DNA from: Marinirhabdus sp050859505
GTDB taxonomy: Bacteria > Bacteroidota > Bacteroidia > Flavobacteriales > Flavobacteriaceae
Direction of reading: 5' to 3'
DNA length: 64,000 bases
NCBI RefSeq assembly: GCF_050859505.1
Contig: NZ_CP193934.1
Span: 1,178,001-1,242,000, forward strand
Positions 24,560-34,800 of this stretch are shown here, piece by piece. Each line of letters starts with the position of its first letter. Position 1 is the stretch's first letter. A program made the position numbers and the translations under genes. Under the pieces are notes generated by a model. It was not told where the DNA came from, searched no databases, and saw nothing but the letters and a program-made list of their open reading frames with translations.

Positions 24560-24579
24560 CTTCGACAGGCTCAGGATAA
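24560..24579. repeat. CTTCGAC...GCTCAG interspersed repeat, copy 1
   Basis: CTTCGACAGGCTCAGGATAA belongs to a short family with copies near 35365 and 43323 (the latter inverted). Such sequences are scattered between genes in many Bacteroidetes; the function is unknown. Confidence 0.55.
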
Positions 24580-24598
24580 ACCAAGGCCAAGGACAAAA

Positions 24599-24633
24599 AA
24601 AATCCTCCAAAACGTATAGCTTTGGAGGATTTT
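24599..24633. terminator. Terminator between tadA and the cold-shock gene
   Basis: AAAATCCTCCAAA pairs with TTTGGAGGATTTT around a 9-nt loop, between two convergent genes; it can act in both directions. Confidence 0.85.
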
Positions 24634-24658
24634 GCGGTTGATTTTACGAATATATATC

Positions 24659-24856
24659 TTAGTCGTGAAGTACGCGAACTTGTCCCGCCGTCATTCCTTT
24701 TCTTCCTTCTTCTTCAACATATTCTACTTTGTCACCTTCGTTAAGAGCTTCGCCATTAAGTCCGGTTACGTGTACGAAAATGTCTTTTCCGGTGTCATCG
24801 TTCGTGATGAATCCGTAACCTTTCGATTCGTTAAAAAATTTTACTGTTCCTTCCAT
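24659..24856 (-). CDS. Cold-shock domain protein (CspA family)
   Basis: The 65-residue protein is a complete single cold-shock domain: MEGTVKFFNESKGYGFITND with the RNP1-like KGYGFI, then DIFVHV (RNP2) and a C-terminal AGQVRVLHD. It binds single-stranded nucleic acid and acts as an RNA chaperone. The second motif is atypical in having FVHV rather than FVHFS, as in many Bacteroidetes copies. The -7 box TAACTTTG lies about 30 nt before the start codon, so the leader is short and lacks the long structured cold-box leader of enterobacterial cspA. Confidence 0.93.
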   Translation of the reverse strand: MEGTVKFFNESKGYGFITNDDTGKDIFVHVTGLNGEALNEGDKVEYVEEEGRKGMTAGQVRVLHD

Positions 24857-24884
24857 TGTAATAAAAAATATAGTTAATAAGTAA

Positions 24885-24928
24885 CAAAGTTACATTTTTT
24901 CTGACTTCGTAGGTTACCAAATTGTAAC
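24885..24928 (-). promoter_or_regulatory. Cold-shock gene promoter with upstream GTTAC/GTAAC palindrome
   Basis: On the minus strand TAACTTTG (24892-24885) fits TAnnTTTG exactly. Upstream is GTTACA-N5-GTAACC (24928-24912), separated by 19 nt. It resembles the PHO-like boxes but is a palindrome rather than a clean direct repeat and is one base nearer, so it may be unrelated. Confidence 0.5.
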
Positions 24929-25006
24929 TTTTTGTAAAAATTCGAATAGAGTTTCAGTATTTTTTAGTAATAAAAGGGAGTGTAGAATCGGTTAGTTTTA
25001 AGCAGA

Positions 25007-25252
25007 TTATAGTTTTTTGTCCTTCCCTTCTTGTCGCATTTTATCAAGATTTTCCTTGGTAAGCATATAGTCTTTAACGCTTTTATTTTTCCAACGGTGG
25101 TAAATGAAAAGTGGCATCCAAACAAAGAATAAACCAGAAATCCCAATTCCAATACAAAATTCGCCCGTTTTAAGATCGTCGGTCTTTATATAAAATCCGA
25201 AGGCTATCGAAGCAACAATTAATAGGAATATGATGATGAGTATTATTCTCAT
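25007..25252 (-). CDS. Small membrane protein, function unknown
   Basis: The 81-residue protein has two hydrophobic helices (about 2-20 and 31-50) and a basic, charged C-terminal tail (HRWKNKSVKDYMLTKENLDK). It is probably an inner-membrane protein with the tail in the cytoplasm. I do not recognise a named family. It lies 52 bp upstream of aspS on the opposite side of the cold-shock gene and is not clearly part of an operon. Confidence 0.6.
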   Translation of the reverse strand: MRIILIIIFLLIVASIAFGFYIKTDDLKTGEFCIGIGISGLFFVWMPLFIYHRWKNKSVKDYMLTKENLDKMRQEGKDKKL

Positions 25253-25304
25253 TCAGGATTTAATTTTAGGAGTTTCTTCGACTAGGTTCTTTGTGACAAA
25301 TTTA

Positions 25305-27053
25305 TTAAAGGTCTAATTTTAAATGTAACTCCTCCAATTGCGTAGCATCTAAAGGTGCTGGTGCATCTATCATTACATCGCGACCGCTGTTGTTTTTTGG
25401 GAAGGCGATGAAGTCTCGGATGGTTTCTTGCCCGCCCAAAATGGCAACCAGTCTATCCAATCCAAAGGCAATACCCCCATGTGGCGGTGCGCCATATTCA
25501 AACGCGTCCATTAAGAAACCGAACTGTGCTTTCGCCTCTTCTTCCGAAAAACCGAGGTGTTTCAGCATAATAGCTTGCGTCTTCTTATCGTGAATACGTA
25601 TAGAACCTCCGCCTATTTCGTTTCCGTTTAGGACTAAGTCGTATGCATTTGCTTTTACCTCGCCTGGGTTTGTATCCAATAATTCCAGCTGCCCTGGCTT
25701 TGGAGAGGTAAATGGATGGTGCATGGCGTGATAGTGCCCAGTTTCTTCGTCTAATTCCAACAAAGGAAAATCTACCACCCAAAGCGGTGCAAATTCATTT
25801 GCTTTTCTAAGACCTAGTCTTTCTGCCAGTTCCATTCGTAATGCTGAAAGTTGTGCGCGCACCTTAGTAGTATCTCCAGAAAGTATACAAATAAGATCGC
25901 CTTTTTGGGCTCCGGTAACCTCGGCCCATTTTGCCAAGTCTTCTTGATTGTAAAACTTATCTACTGAAGATTTGTAGCTTCCGTCGTCATTGCAGCGGCT
26001 ATAGACCATTCCTAACGCTCCTACTTGTGGGCGTTTTACCCAATCGATAAGGGTGTCAATTTCTTTACGAGTGTAACTGTTCCCACCCGGAACAGCGATG
26101 CCTACTACTAATTCAGCATTATTGAAAACGCCAAAATCTTTATGTTGCGCCACTTCATTTAGTTCGCCAAACTCCATCCCAAAACGGATATCTGGTTTGT
26201 CGTTTCCGTAGATACGCATGGCGTCATCGTATTGCATTCTTGGGAAGTCGCCTAATTCCACGCCGTTTATTTCTTTCAACAGGTGACGGGTGAGACCTTC
26301 AAAAGTATTTAGGATGTCTTCCTGATCAATAAATGCCATTTCACAGTCTATTTGTGTGAATTCTGGTTGTCTATCGGCTCGCAGGTCTTCGTCTCTAAAG
26401 CATTTTACAATTTGGAAGTATTTGTCCATTCCGCCTACCATTAATAACTGCTTAAAGGTTTGTGGTGATTGTGGAAGGGCATAAAATTGTCCTTCGTTCA
26501 TGCGGCTGGGCACTACAAAATCGCGGGCGCCTTCGGGAGTAGACTTTATAAGGTAGGGAGTTTCTACTTCGATAAATTCTTTTTCGGATAAATAGTTACG
26601 TACGGCCATGGTCACTTTATGACGAAATACCAAGTTATTACGAACAGGCTTACGACGTATATCTAGGTAGCGATATTTCATACGCAGATCTTCGCCGCCA
26701 TCGGTTTCATCTTCAATAGTGAAGGGAGGTGTAAGAGATTTATTCAGAATAGAAATTTCAGAAACTAAGATCTCAATATCTCCAGTGGGCATATTTGAAT
26801 TCTTGCTTTCACGTTCAATTACCGTACCTGTTACTTGTATCACAAACTCTCGCCCTAGTTGTGAAGCGGTTTCCATCATTTCTGTTGGAGTTCGCTCTTC
26901 GTCAAAAATAAGCTGAGTAATGCCATATCTATCGCGAAGGTCTACCCAAACCATAAATCCTTTATCACGGGTTTTTTGTACCCAACCTGCAAGGGTTACT
27001 TTTTTATTTATATCTGCGGCACGAAGTTGGCCATTGGTGTGGGTTCTGTACAT
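25305..27053 (-). CDS. aspS: Aspartate--tRNA ligase
   Basis: The 582-residue class II synthetase begins with an OB-fold anticodon-binding domain (GQLRAADINKKVTLAGWVQ). It has the motif 1 region near VRNYLSEKEFIEVETPYL, motif 2 FRDEDLRADRQPEFTQID and motif 3 GIAFGLDRLVAILGG. A bacterial-type insertion (GAD domain) sits between motifs 2 and 3. It charges tRNA-Asp in the cytoplasm. A separate asparaginyl-tRNA synthetase at 56.7 kb implies that this enzyme is probably discriminating, and no gatCAB genes are in the window. Confidence 0.96.
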   Translation of the reverse strand: MYRTHTNGQLRAADINKKVTLAGWVQKTRDKGFMVWVDLRDRYGITQLIFDEERTPTEMMETASQLGREFVIQVTGTVIERESKNSNMPTGDIEILVSEISILNKSLTPPFTIEDETDGGEDLRMKYRYLDIRRKPVRNNLVFRHKVTMAVRNYLSEKEFIEVETPYLIKSTPEGARDFVVPSRMNEGQFYALPQSPQTFKQLLMVGGMDKYFQIVKCFRDEDLRADRQPEFTQIDCEMAFIDQEDILNTFEGLTRHLLKEINGVELGDFPRMQYDDAMRIYGNDKPDIRFGMEFGELNEVAQHKDFGVFNNAELVVGIAVPGGNSYTRKEIDTLIDWVKRPQVGALGMVYSRCNDDGSYKSSVDKFYNQEDLAKWAEVTGAQKGDLICILSGDTTKVRAQLSALRMELAERLGLRKANEFAPLWVVDFPLLELDEETGHYHAMHHPFTSPKPGQLELLDTNPGEVKANAYDLVLNGNEIGGGSIRIHDKKTQAIMLKHLGFSEEEAKAQFGFLMDAFEYGAPPHGGIAFGLDRLVAILGGQETIRDFIAFPKNNSGRDVMIDAPAPLDATQLEELHLKLDL

Positions 27054-27215
27054 GTTGAAACGTTGGGTTGAAATTTTCTAAATAAAATTGGGTGCAAATT
27101 TAAGAAGATAAAATAGGATAGGCGTATAAGAAAGAATATATCATTGTGGTTTTCAGATATTTTAAAAGATTGTTAGGTATAAAGCATAAATCCTTATGAA
27201 ATTTTTAGGAATACG

Positions 27216-27247
27216 TTGGTATTTTTAAATATTTAGCAGTAATTTCG
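27216..27247 (+). promoter_or_regulatory. Candidate promoter of the susC-susD operon
   Basis: TTG (27216-27218), a 21-bp spacer and TAATTTCG (27240-27247, one mismatch to TAnnTTTG) lie about 27 nt before the susC-like ATG. Confidence 0.45.
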
Positions 27248-27273
27248 ACATACATTAACTTAAATCATAAACT

Positions 27274-30252
27274 ATGAAACAAAACAACTTTAATCGCGGG
27301 AGGCTCCTGCTGTTTTTATTCTTGTTACCGTGCTTTGTGTTTGCGCAAAACACAATTACAGGTAAGGTAACAGATGGAAGTGGAGAAACTGTTCCCTTTG
27401 CGAATGTAATTGTAAAAGGTACAAGCGTGGGTACTACCACAAGTATTGATGGTATGTACGCTATCGATGTGCCCAATTTGCCAGCAACATTGGTATTCTC
27501 TTCTCTAGGATTTACTACCGTGGAGCAACAAGTAAGCATTTCTGAAACTGTAAATATTACCATGAGCGAATCTGCTCAGGCCTTGGATGAAGTAGTAATT
27601 ACAGGTTTGGCAACCTCCATTGAACGAAGTAATTCTGCCAACGCAGTCGCTTCTCTATCTGCCGAAGACTTAGTAGGTAAAACACCACCTCCAACCTTGG
27701 ACGGTGCACTATACGGGAAGTTTGCCGGAGCTGTAGTAAATTCTAACTCTGGAGCACCAGGGGGAGGATTATCTGTGAAGCTTCGTGGTGCAACATCGCT
27801 TCAAGGAAATATCCAACCGCTTTATATTATTGATGGAGTGTATTTGGATAACTCATCACTTTCAGCAGGTTTAAATGCGGTTTCGGCTGCAGCAGCTGGA
27901 GGTAGTGCTTCTAACCAAGACAACCCTACCAACCGTATTGCAGACATTAACCCAGAAGATATCGCGAACATCGAAATCTTAAAGGGTGCCTCTGCAGCAG
28001 CTATTTATGGATCGCGTGCAGCGGCAGGTGTAATTATTATTACAACCAAAAGAGGTAAAGCCGGTGAAACTAAATATAAGTTTTCTCAATCGGTAGGTTT
28101 TACAGAAGCTATTAACCTTTTAGGTGTTCGTGATTATACAAGACAACGCGTATTTGATACTTTTGGAAGTGATGCGGCAGATGCTTTTGTAAATGCTAAG
28201 AACAATGGTACCCTGGTAGATTATGAAGATGAAATTTTTGGAGAAAAGGGGTTTATTCGTTTAACCAACTTTAATATGAGCGGTGGAGATGCCAAGACCA
28301 GATACTTTGCTGGTGTAAGCCATAATAATGAGGAAGGTATTGTAAGAAATACTGGATATGAAAAAACGTCACTTCGTTTAAACCTGGATCACAAGGCTAA
28401 GGATTGGTTAAAATTCAATTTGAGTTCTAACTATATTTATTCATCTTCAGATCGTGGTTTCTTTAACAATGATAACTCTGGTACTACTATAGGGGTAGCA
28501 TTAACTGCTACGAGACCTTGGGATAATCTTCTGGCAAATGGAAACGGAATTTATCCAGACCATCCCAATAACTCATCTAACCCGCTTCAAACTCGTGACT
28601 TAGTTACAAACAACGAGCGCGTAAATAGGTTTATTATGGGTGGTACTATGAATATTGATCTTTACAAAGCAGAAAAGTCTAACCTAGAGTTAGTACTTCG
28701 TGGAGGTTTAGATGTGTATGGACAACAATCCAGAGCTATATTCCCTAAAGGATTACAATTCCAAAGACCAGATAATGGTGGTTTAAATGGTGTTTCAGTA
28801 CAAGGAGACACACAGAATAAGAACTACAACCTTTCTGCTTTCTTGGTACATAATTATTTTACCGACAGTGATATTAATTTTAGAACACAAGCTGGATTAA
28901 CTAACGAGAGTTTTAACAGAGATTCAAAATTGGTAACTGCTACTGGTTTAGTTGCATCTGAAACAAATGTGGATCAGGCTACTAATACAGGAGTTGTACA
29001 AACAAGAATAAAACAAGAAGATGCTGGTTTCTTCGCACAGGAAGAGGTTAATTTTCAAGATAAGTTTATTGCAACGGTAGGTATTAGAGGAGATAAGTCT
29101 TCAAACAATGGAGATCCAAACACCTATAACTACTACCCTAAAGCATCTTTAGCGGTGAATATTAATGAATTTGGTTTCTGGAATGAAGATGGATTCTGGA
29201 ATCAATTAAAATTAAGAGCTGCTTACGGTGAAGCGGGTAATTTCCCTCCATTTGGTGCCTTGTTCACATCGTATACTTCATTTTCTACTGACGGATTGTT
29301 AGGGATTTCATTGAGAGGAGTACGAGGTGATAAAGCGATCAATTCTGAAAGACAGAAAGAATTAGAATTTGGTACAGATTTAGGATTTTTTAATGATAGA
29401 CTAACGTTTACAGCTACCTATTATATTAAGACAGTAGACGATTTAATTTTACAGTCTGCTTTACCTCCTTCTACAGGATTTACAACGGAGTTTGTGAATG
29501 CAGGTGAATTACAGAATAAGGGTATTGAACTTTCATTAAATGCAACTCCTATTTCTAATGATAATTTTCAATGGGATTTAGGTGTAAACTGGTTTAGAAA
29601 CCGTTCAGAAATCACACGTTTGGATGTTGAGCCATTTAACGTTGGTGGATTTGGTGCTACTTTAGGTACCTTTAGAATTGAAGAAGGTTCTAGTGCGACT
29701 CAAATTGTAGGTATTGGACCAAACCCTGGACCAAACGGTTTCCAAGTATTTGGAGATGCGGAACCAGATTTCCAAATGGGACTTAACAACAGCTTAAAGT
29801 ATAAGAATCTTGATTTGTCTTTCTTATGGCAATGGAAAAAAGGGGGAGATAACATCAATCTTACTGCCTTGCTAACAGATCTTAACGGAACAAGCCATGA
29901 TTATGATACAATAGATTTAGATCCTGCAGGACAATTGGGTAATGGAGATTATAGAGTTAGTCAGTTGGGTTCTTCTGCCGAAGTATTTATAGATGATGCT
30001 TCTTACGTACGTTTACGCGAAATTGGATTGTATTATACGCTAGACAAGAAAATGCTTGGAGGTGTCCTTAGCGGAAGTATAGACTCGGTTAGAATAGGAT
30101 TATCTGGTACCAATGTACTTAACTTCTTTGATTATAACAGTTATGATCCTGAAGTTTCAAATTTTGGTGGTGGAACAATCTTTACAGGTGTTGAAGTAAC
30201 CCCCTTCCCATCTTCAAAAAGATACTTATTTCACTTAGGTGTTAACTTTTAA
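27274..30252 (+). CDS. SusC/RagA-family TonB-linked outer-membrane protein
   Basis: The 992-residue protein has a signal peptide ending FAQ and an N-terminal carboxypeptidase-like domain (NTITGKVTDGSGETVPFANV to VNITMSESAQALDEVVITG). The SusC-type plug contains KLRGATSLQGNIQPLYIIDG and IEILKGASAAAIYGSRAAAG, followed by a TonB barrel ending SKRYLFHLGVNF. It forms a transport pair with the SusD-like lipoprotein 12 bp downstream. No glycoside hydrolase, peptidase, sulfatase or regulator gene is adjacent, so the substrate cannot be inferred. Confidence 0.93.
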   Translation: MKQNNFNRGRLLLFLFLLPCFVFAQNTITGKVTDGSGETVPFANVIVKGTSVGTTTSIDGMYAIDVPNLPATLVFSSLGFTTVEQQVSISETVNITMSESAQALDEVVITGLATSIERSNSANAVASLSAEDLVGKTPPPTLDGALYGKFAGAVVNSNSGAPGGGLSVKLRGATSLQGNIQPLYIIDGVYLDNSSLSAGLNAVSAAAAGGSASNQDNPTNRIADINPEDIANIEILKGASAAAIYGSRAAAGVIIITTKRGKAGETKYKFSQSVGFTEAINLLGVRDYTRQRVFDTFGSDAADAFVNAKNNGTLVDYEDEIFGEKGFIRLTNFNMSGGDAKTRYFAGVSHNNEEGIVRNTGYEKTSLRLNLDHKAKDWLKFNLSSNYIYSSSDRGFFNNDNSGTTIGVALTATRPWDNLLANGNGIYPDHPNNSSNPLQTRDLVTNNERVNRFIMGGTMNIDLYKAEKSNLELVLRGGLDVYGQQSRAIFPKGLQFQRPDNGGLNGVSVQGDTQNKNYNLSAFLVHNYFTDSDINFRTQAGLTNESFNRDSKLVTATGLVASETNVDQATNTGVVQTRIKQEDAGFFAQEEVNFQDKFIATVGIRGDKSSNNGDPNTYNYYPKASLAVNINEFGFWNEDGFWNQLKLRAAYGEAGNFPPFGALFTSYTSFSTDGLLGISLRGVRGDKAINSERQKELEFGTDLGFFNDRLTFTATYYIKTVDDLILQSALPPSTGFTTEFVNAGELQNKGIELSLNATPISNDNFQWDLGVNWFRNRSEITRLDVEPFNVGGFGATLGTFRIEEGSSATQIVGIGPNPGPNGFQVFGDAEPDFQMGLNNSLKYKNLDLSFLWQWKKGGDNINLTALLTDLNGTSHDYDTIDLDPAGQLGNGDYRVSQLGSSAEVFIDDASYVRLREIGLYYTLDKKMLGGVLSGSIDSVRIGLSGTNVLNFFDYNSYDPEVSNFGGGTIFTGVEVTPFPSSKRYLFHLGVNF

Positions 30253-30264
30253 AAAAAATAGATC

Positions 30265-31590
30265 ATGAAAAAACAGATATATAAAATTTTATTCTTTACA
30301 GCTGTAGTGGGAACGTTGTTCTCGTGTGATGTGGAAGAATTTTCAGACTTAAACAATCCGGAAGTGGATGCGTTTGGTGAGAACTTAACCCGTGGTGATC
30401 TCCAAGATCTCATTGGGGGTATATTTTACAGTTCTAGAGCAACATTAGGCACTTATTACGATGATTGTGGTGTAATTGGGAGAGAATACTGGAGATTCTC
30501 CAGTTCGGATCCTCGTTTTACCAGCGACCTTTTAGGTGGAGAAAATGCAATTTTGGATAATAATACGTTTTATATTACCAATCCATGGGCATCTCGTTAT
30601 AGAACAGTTAAAAATGCAAATTTAATTCTTGGGTTTTTAGAGGGACAGGATGTTTCAGCTCAATTTTCAGATGCTGAAGTAAATGCCACAAAAGGTTTCT
30701 TACAAACTTTTATCGCTCACGAGTTATTGCTTAATTTAAATCTAACTTATGAAAATGGGATTAGAACCGACGTTGCTGATGCAGATAACTTAGGTCCAAT
30801 TGTAGCCAATACTCAAGCACTTGCAAACATTAGAGCTATTTTAGAATCTGGAGCTAACAATTTAGGTAATGGAGGAGCAGCATTTCCATTCCCAGTAACT
30901 TCTGGTTTTACTGGCTTTGATACACCAAGCAGTTTTTTATCAGCTAACCAAGCATTAGCTGCTCGTGTGGCTGCATACCAAGGCGATATGGCCGCTGCTC
31001 GTTCTTTCTTGGCAGGTTCTTTCTTGAGTTTGGACGGAGCCGCACTTAATACAGGTATATACCATACCTTTTCTTTAGCAGCTCAAGATCTTCCAAACCC
31101 AATGTTCTTCCCTATGAATGCAACTACTGCAGGGGCTAGAATTATGGAGCCAAGTTTCTTGACAGATGCAGAGGCAAATGATACAAGGTTGAGCAAAGTT
31201 TCTGAAAGAGATGACGAGATCACCCTTGATGGTTTAACCGGAAATTTTGATGTGTTTATTTACCCATCTCAAGAAGCTCCTATAGCTATTATTAGAAATG
31301 AAGAGCTTATCTTGTTATATGCAGAAGCAAATATTTCAAGCAATCCAGGTGAAGCAGTAAATGCCTTAAATATTATTAGAGATGCAGCTGGATTAGATCC
31401 TTATACAGGAGGTACAGATACTGCATCTTTAACTGATGAAATGCTAAATCAAAGACGATATTCATTATATGCTGAAGGGCATAGATGGATTGATATGAGA
31501 CGTTATGGTAGATTAGACCAATTACCATTGGCAAGACCAGAAGACGATGTCTTTACACAATTTCCAGTTCCACTAACTGAAGGAAACTAA
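30265..31590 (+). CDS. SusD/RagB-family nutrient-binding lipoprotein
   Basis: The 441-residue protein has a lipobox (GTLFSC, Cys21) followed by an acidic stretch, then the mostly helical SusD fold with TPR-like pairs. The conserved C-terminal segments EELILLYAEAN, ALNIIRDAAGL and RRYSLYAEGHRWIDMRRYG are present, and it ends QFPVPLTEGN. It would cap the SusC-like barrel on the cell surface. It is somewhat shorter than many SusD proteins. A terminator follows directly, so the operon has two genes. Confidence 0.92.
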   Translation: MKKQIYKILFFTAVVGTLFSCDVEEFSDLNNPEVDAFGENLTRGDLQDLIGGIFYSSRATLGTYYDDCGVIGREYWRFSSSDPRFTSDLLGGENAILDNNTFYITNPWASRYRTVKNANLILGFLEGQDVSAQFSDAEVNATKGFLQTFIAHELLLNLNLTYENGIRTDVADADNLGPIVANTQALANIRAILESGANNLGNGGAAFPFPVTSGFTGFDTPSSFLSANQALAARVAAYQGDMAAARSFLAGSFLSLDGAALNTGIYHTFSLAAQDLPNPMFFPMNATTAGARIMEPSFLTDAEANDTRLSKVSERDDEITLDGLTGNFDVFIYPSQEAPIAIIRNEELILLYAEANISSNPGEAVNALNIIRDAAGLDPYTGGTDTASLTDEMLNQRRYSLYAEGHRWIDMRRYGRLDQLPLARPEDDVFTQFPVPLTEGN

Positions 31591-31612
31591 TTCTAGTAAT
31601 TAGTTTCTATAT

Positions 31613-31646
31613 AAAAGCCCTTTCAGTTTTACTGAAAGGGCTTTTT
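31613..31646 (+). terminator. Terminator after the susC-susD operon
   Basis: A 15-bp perfect stem (AAAAGCCCTTTCAGT / ACTGAAAGGGCTTTT) with a 3-nt loop and T run. The remaining interval to 31816 shows no gene. Confidence 0.9.
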
Positions 31647-31816
31647 GCTTTGTTGAAATTTTCAAGTTGTTTATCAAGTTTCAGAAGTGTACTGCGTTTT
31701 TAACTTAAGTAGCTTCCATACTGCCAACTGCTACTACCTACTTTTGAACTTACCAATAGAATAAAGCCAGAAATAGTTTTAAAGTACTTTCACAGGTATC
31801 TATTCAGTAAAAAGTA

Positions 31817-34800
31817 TCATTCTGCAGCTTCTGTATTGATGTCTTCTTGATATTCTGAAACCACCTCTTGCTGTGGATTCCTTTTGTTGTGTAACCACAT
31901 TTTCATTCTTGTAGCAATGTAAAATAAAACAGGAACTACAATCAGGGTTAAGAAGGTTGCAATTAATAATCCGTAGATTACGGTCCAGGCTAAAGGTCCC
32001 CAGAAAATTACATTGTCACCTCCCATATATATTTTTGGGTCAAACTCACTGAATAGAGAGAAGAAGTCAATATTCAATCCTATCGCCAACGGGATTAATC
32101 CTAAAATGGTGGTAATAGCCGTTAACAATACTGGCCGTAAACGTGCTTTTCCTGCTTTAATAATGCTGGCTAATAAATCATCTTTCTTTAAGAATTCATC
32201 TCCATCTAAATCCAGCTCATTTTTCTTTCGGTCTATGAGGAGCTGGGCATAATCCAGTAATACCACACCATTATTCACTACAATTCCTGCCAGGGCAATT
32301 ATTCCCATCATCGTCATCATAATCACAAAAGGAGACCCAGAAATAACAATACCGCCAAACACTCCAATAAAACTTAAAAAGATTGCAATCATAATAATGG
32401 TTGGCTTGGAGATAGAGTTAAACTGAAAAATCAAAATCAGGAAAATAAGTCCAAGACCACTAAAGAATGCGCCCATTAAAAATTGCATTTGCTTGTTTTG
32501 TTCTTCTATCTGCCCCGTAAAGTCAATCTTAATATTTTCTGGAATGTCTTCAAAATTGCGCATTTCATTTTGAATCTGGCTTACTACGGCTCCAGCATCG
32601 GTATACCCGGGAGCCAAGGCAGAATACACTGTCACCACACGTTTTGTGTCGCGATGTTTAATAGCGCTAAATCCAGAATTGTTTCGCTTAGAAGCTACTG
32701 CAGAAACGGGTACATTAAGCAACTTTCCTGTGTTGGTTCTAAAGGTCATGGTTTGATTAAACAAGGCACTTGCATTGTAACGGTTTTCTTCATTAAAGCG
32801 CACATAGATATCATAATCTTCCCCGTCCTCTTTATAAACACCCGCTTTTGTTCCAAAAATAGCATTCCTAAGCTGCTGGCCTACTTGTCCGGTGCTTATG
32901 CCTAGTTCGCCCGCTTTTTCACGATCTACCACAACTTGCATAGCAGGTTTGTCTTTATTTACGTCAATCTTCAGCTCGTCGATTGCAGCAATGTTCTTAG
33001 AATTAATGTACTCGCGCATATTTTCGGCTGCGGCAATCAATTCATTATAATCTTCCCCTTCTAATTCAATGTTAATAGGAGCACCCGCTGGTGGTCCATT
33101 AGCATCTTTTTCAACCGAAATTAATACCCCGGGATAAATTCCCACTAATGCTTCCTGTACTTTTTGTCGTAATTCCTCACTATCGGCACCACGACGGTAT
33201 TTATACTCACGCATAGAAGCCGTAATTTTTCCTTTGTGTGGCATTTCTGCGGCAGAACCACTATCGGTTTGTGGGTTTCCAGCACCTTCACCTACTTGAC
33301 TTACGGTACTTTCAACCAAGAAATTGTAATCGCCATCTACGTATGCTTCGCTATTAAGGGTCTTGTAAACAACGGTTTCAATCTCTTTGGTAATGGCGTT
33401 GGTTTTTTCAATATCGGTGCCTTGTGGATATTCTATATACACAATTATCTGGTTGGGTTTATTGTCTGGAAAAAATTCAATCTTGGTACGTTGTGAGGCT
33501 ACAGAAGCTCCGAAAGCTACAAATGCCGCTAGGAGCAAGACAAAGGTTCCTCCAACAATCCAATAAGGTCTTTTTCTTTTAAAAGAACCCGTCAATTTTT
33601 TTTCATACCAGTTTTCTAATTTTACTAACGATTTTTTCTGAAAACGGTTTGCCATACCTCTTAAAACTAAACGATATACCCAAAGCATAATAGCTGTAAA
33701 GAGTAAAAGTGTGCCAAAAGCGCGGTATTCACCACCTAGAATTAAGATAATAAGTCCAAAACCTCCTACAATTCCTGAAATTTTAAGCAATTGTTTCTTA
33801 GGCATATTTTTATCTTCAATCTTCATAAACTGCGATACCAAGACCGAGTTAAAAAATATGGCAACAAATAATGAAGATCCTAATACGACCGAAAGCGTTA
33901 TAGGAAAATAGATCATAAATTGTCCCATGAGTCCTGGCCATAATCCAAGGGGAATAAAGGCTGCAACCGTCGTTAATGTAGAAATAATAATAGGCAATGC
34001 AATTTCTCCAATACCTTTCTTGGCAGCTTCAATTCGGCTCATACCTTCCTCATCCATAAGGCGATAGACATTTTCCACAACTACAATACCATTGTCTACA
34101 AGCATTCCCAGTCCCATAATAAGCCCAAAAAGAATCATGGTGTTCATAGTATATCCCAATTGGCCTAGAATCATAAGTGACATAAACATGGACATAGGTA
34201 TCGCAAATCCTACGAAAAGTGCATTTTTAAAACCAAGAAAGAACATCAACACCGTTACTACGAGAATAATCCCGAAAATAATATTATTTACCAAATCGTC
34301 CACTTGCCCAATAGTTTTGGAAGATTGGTCGTTGGTAATCGAGACGTTTAAGTTGGAAGGAAATACATTTTTAATAGCTTCATCTACAATTACTTGCACT
34401 TCTTCGGCGGCTGCTACCATGTTTTTTCCAGCACGTTTCTTAACATCCAGCATCACTACCCTATCACCATACTCACGAGCGTAGGTTGTTCTGTCTTTTT
34501 CAGTAAAGTTTATGTCTGCTACATCCTGAAGATATACGGTATTTCCATTTTCAGACTTTACCACAAAGTTGTTCAATTCCAGCGGGTCGTCAATTTCACC
34601 TAAAATCCTAATGGTTCTCCGTTGTCCGCTAGCAATAAAGTTGCCGGCAGACATGGTCATGTTTCCGTTGGAAATGGCGCTGCTAATGTCTTGAAAGCTT
34701 ATGTTGCTTGCCATCATTTTATAAATGTCTACGGCAACTTCAACTTCTTTGTCTTGAGCGCCACGAATGTCCGCTTTTTTAATTTGCGGAAGATCCTCAA

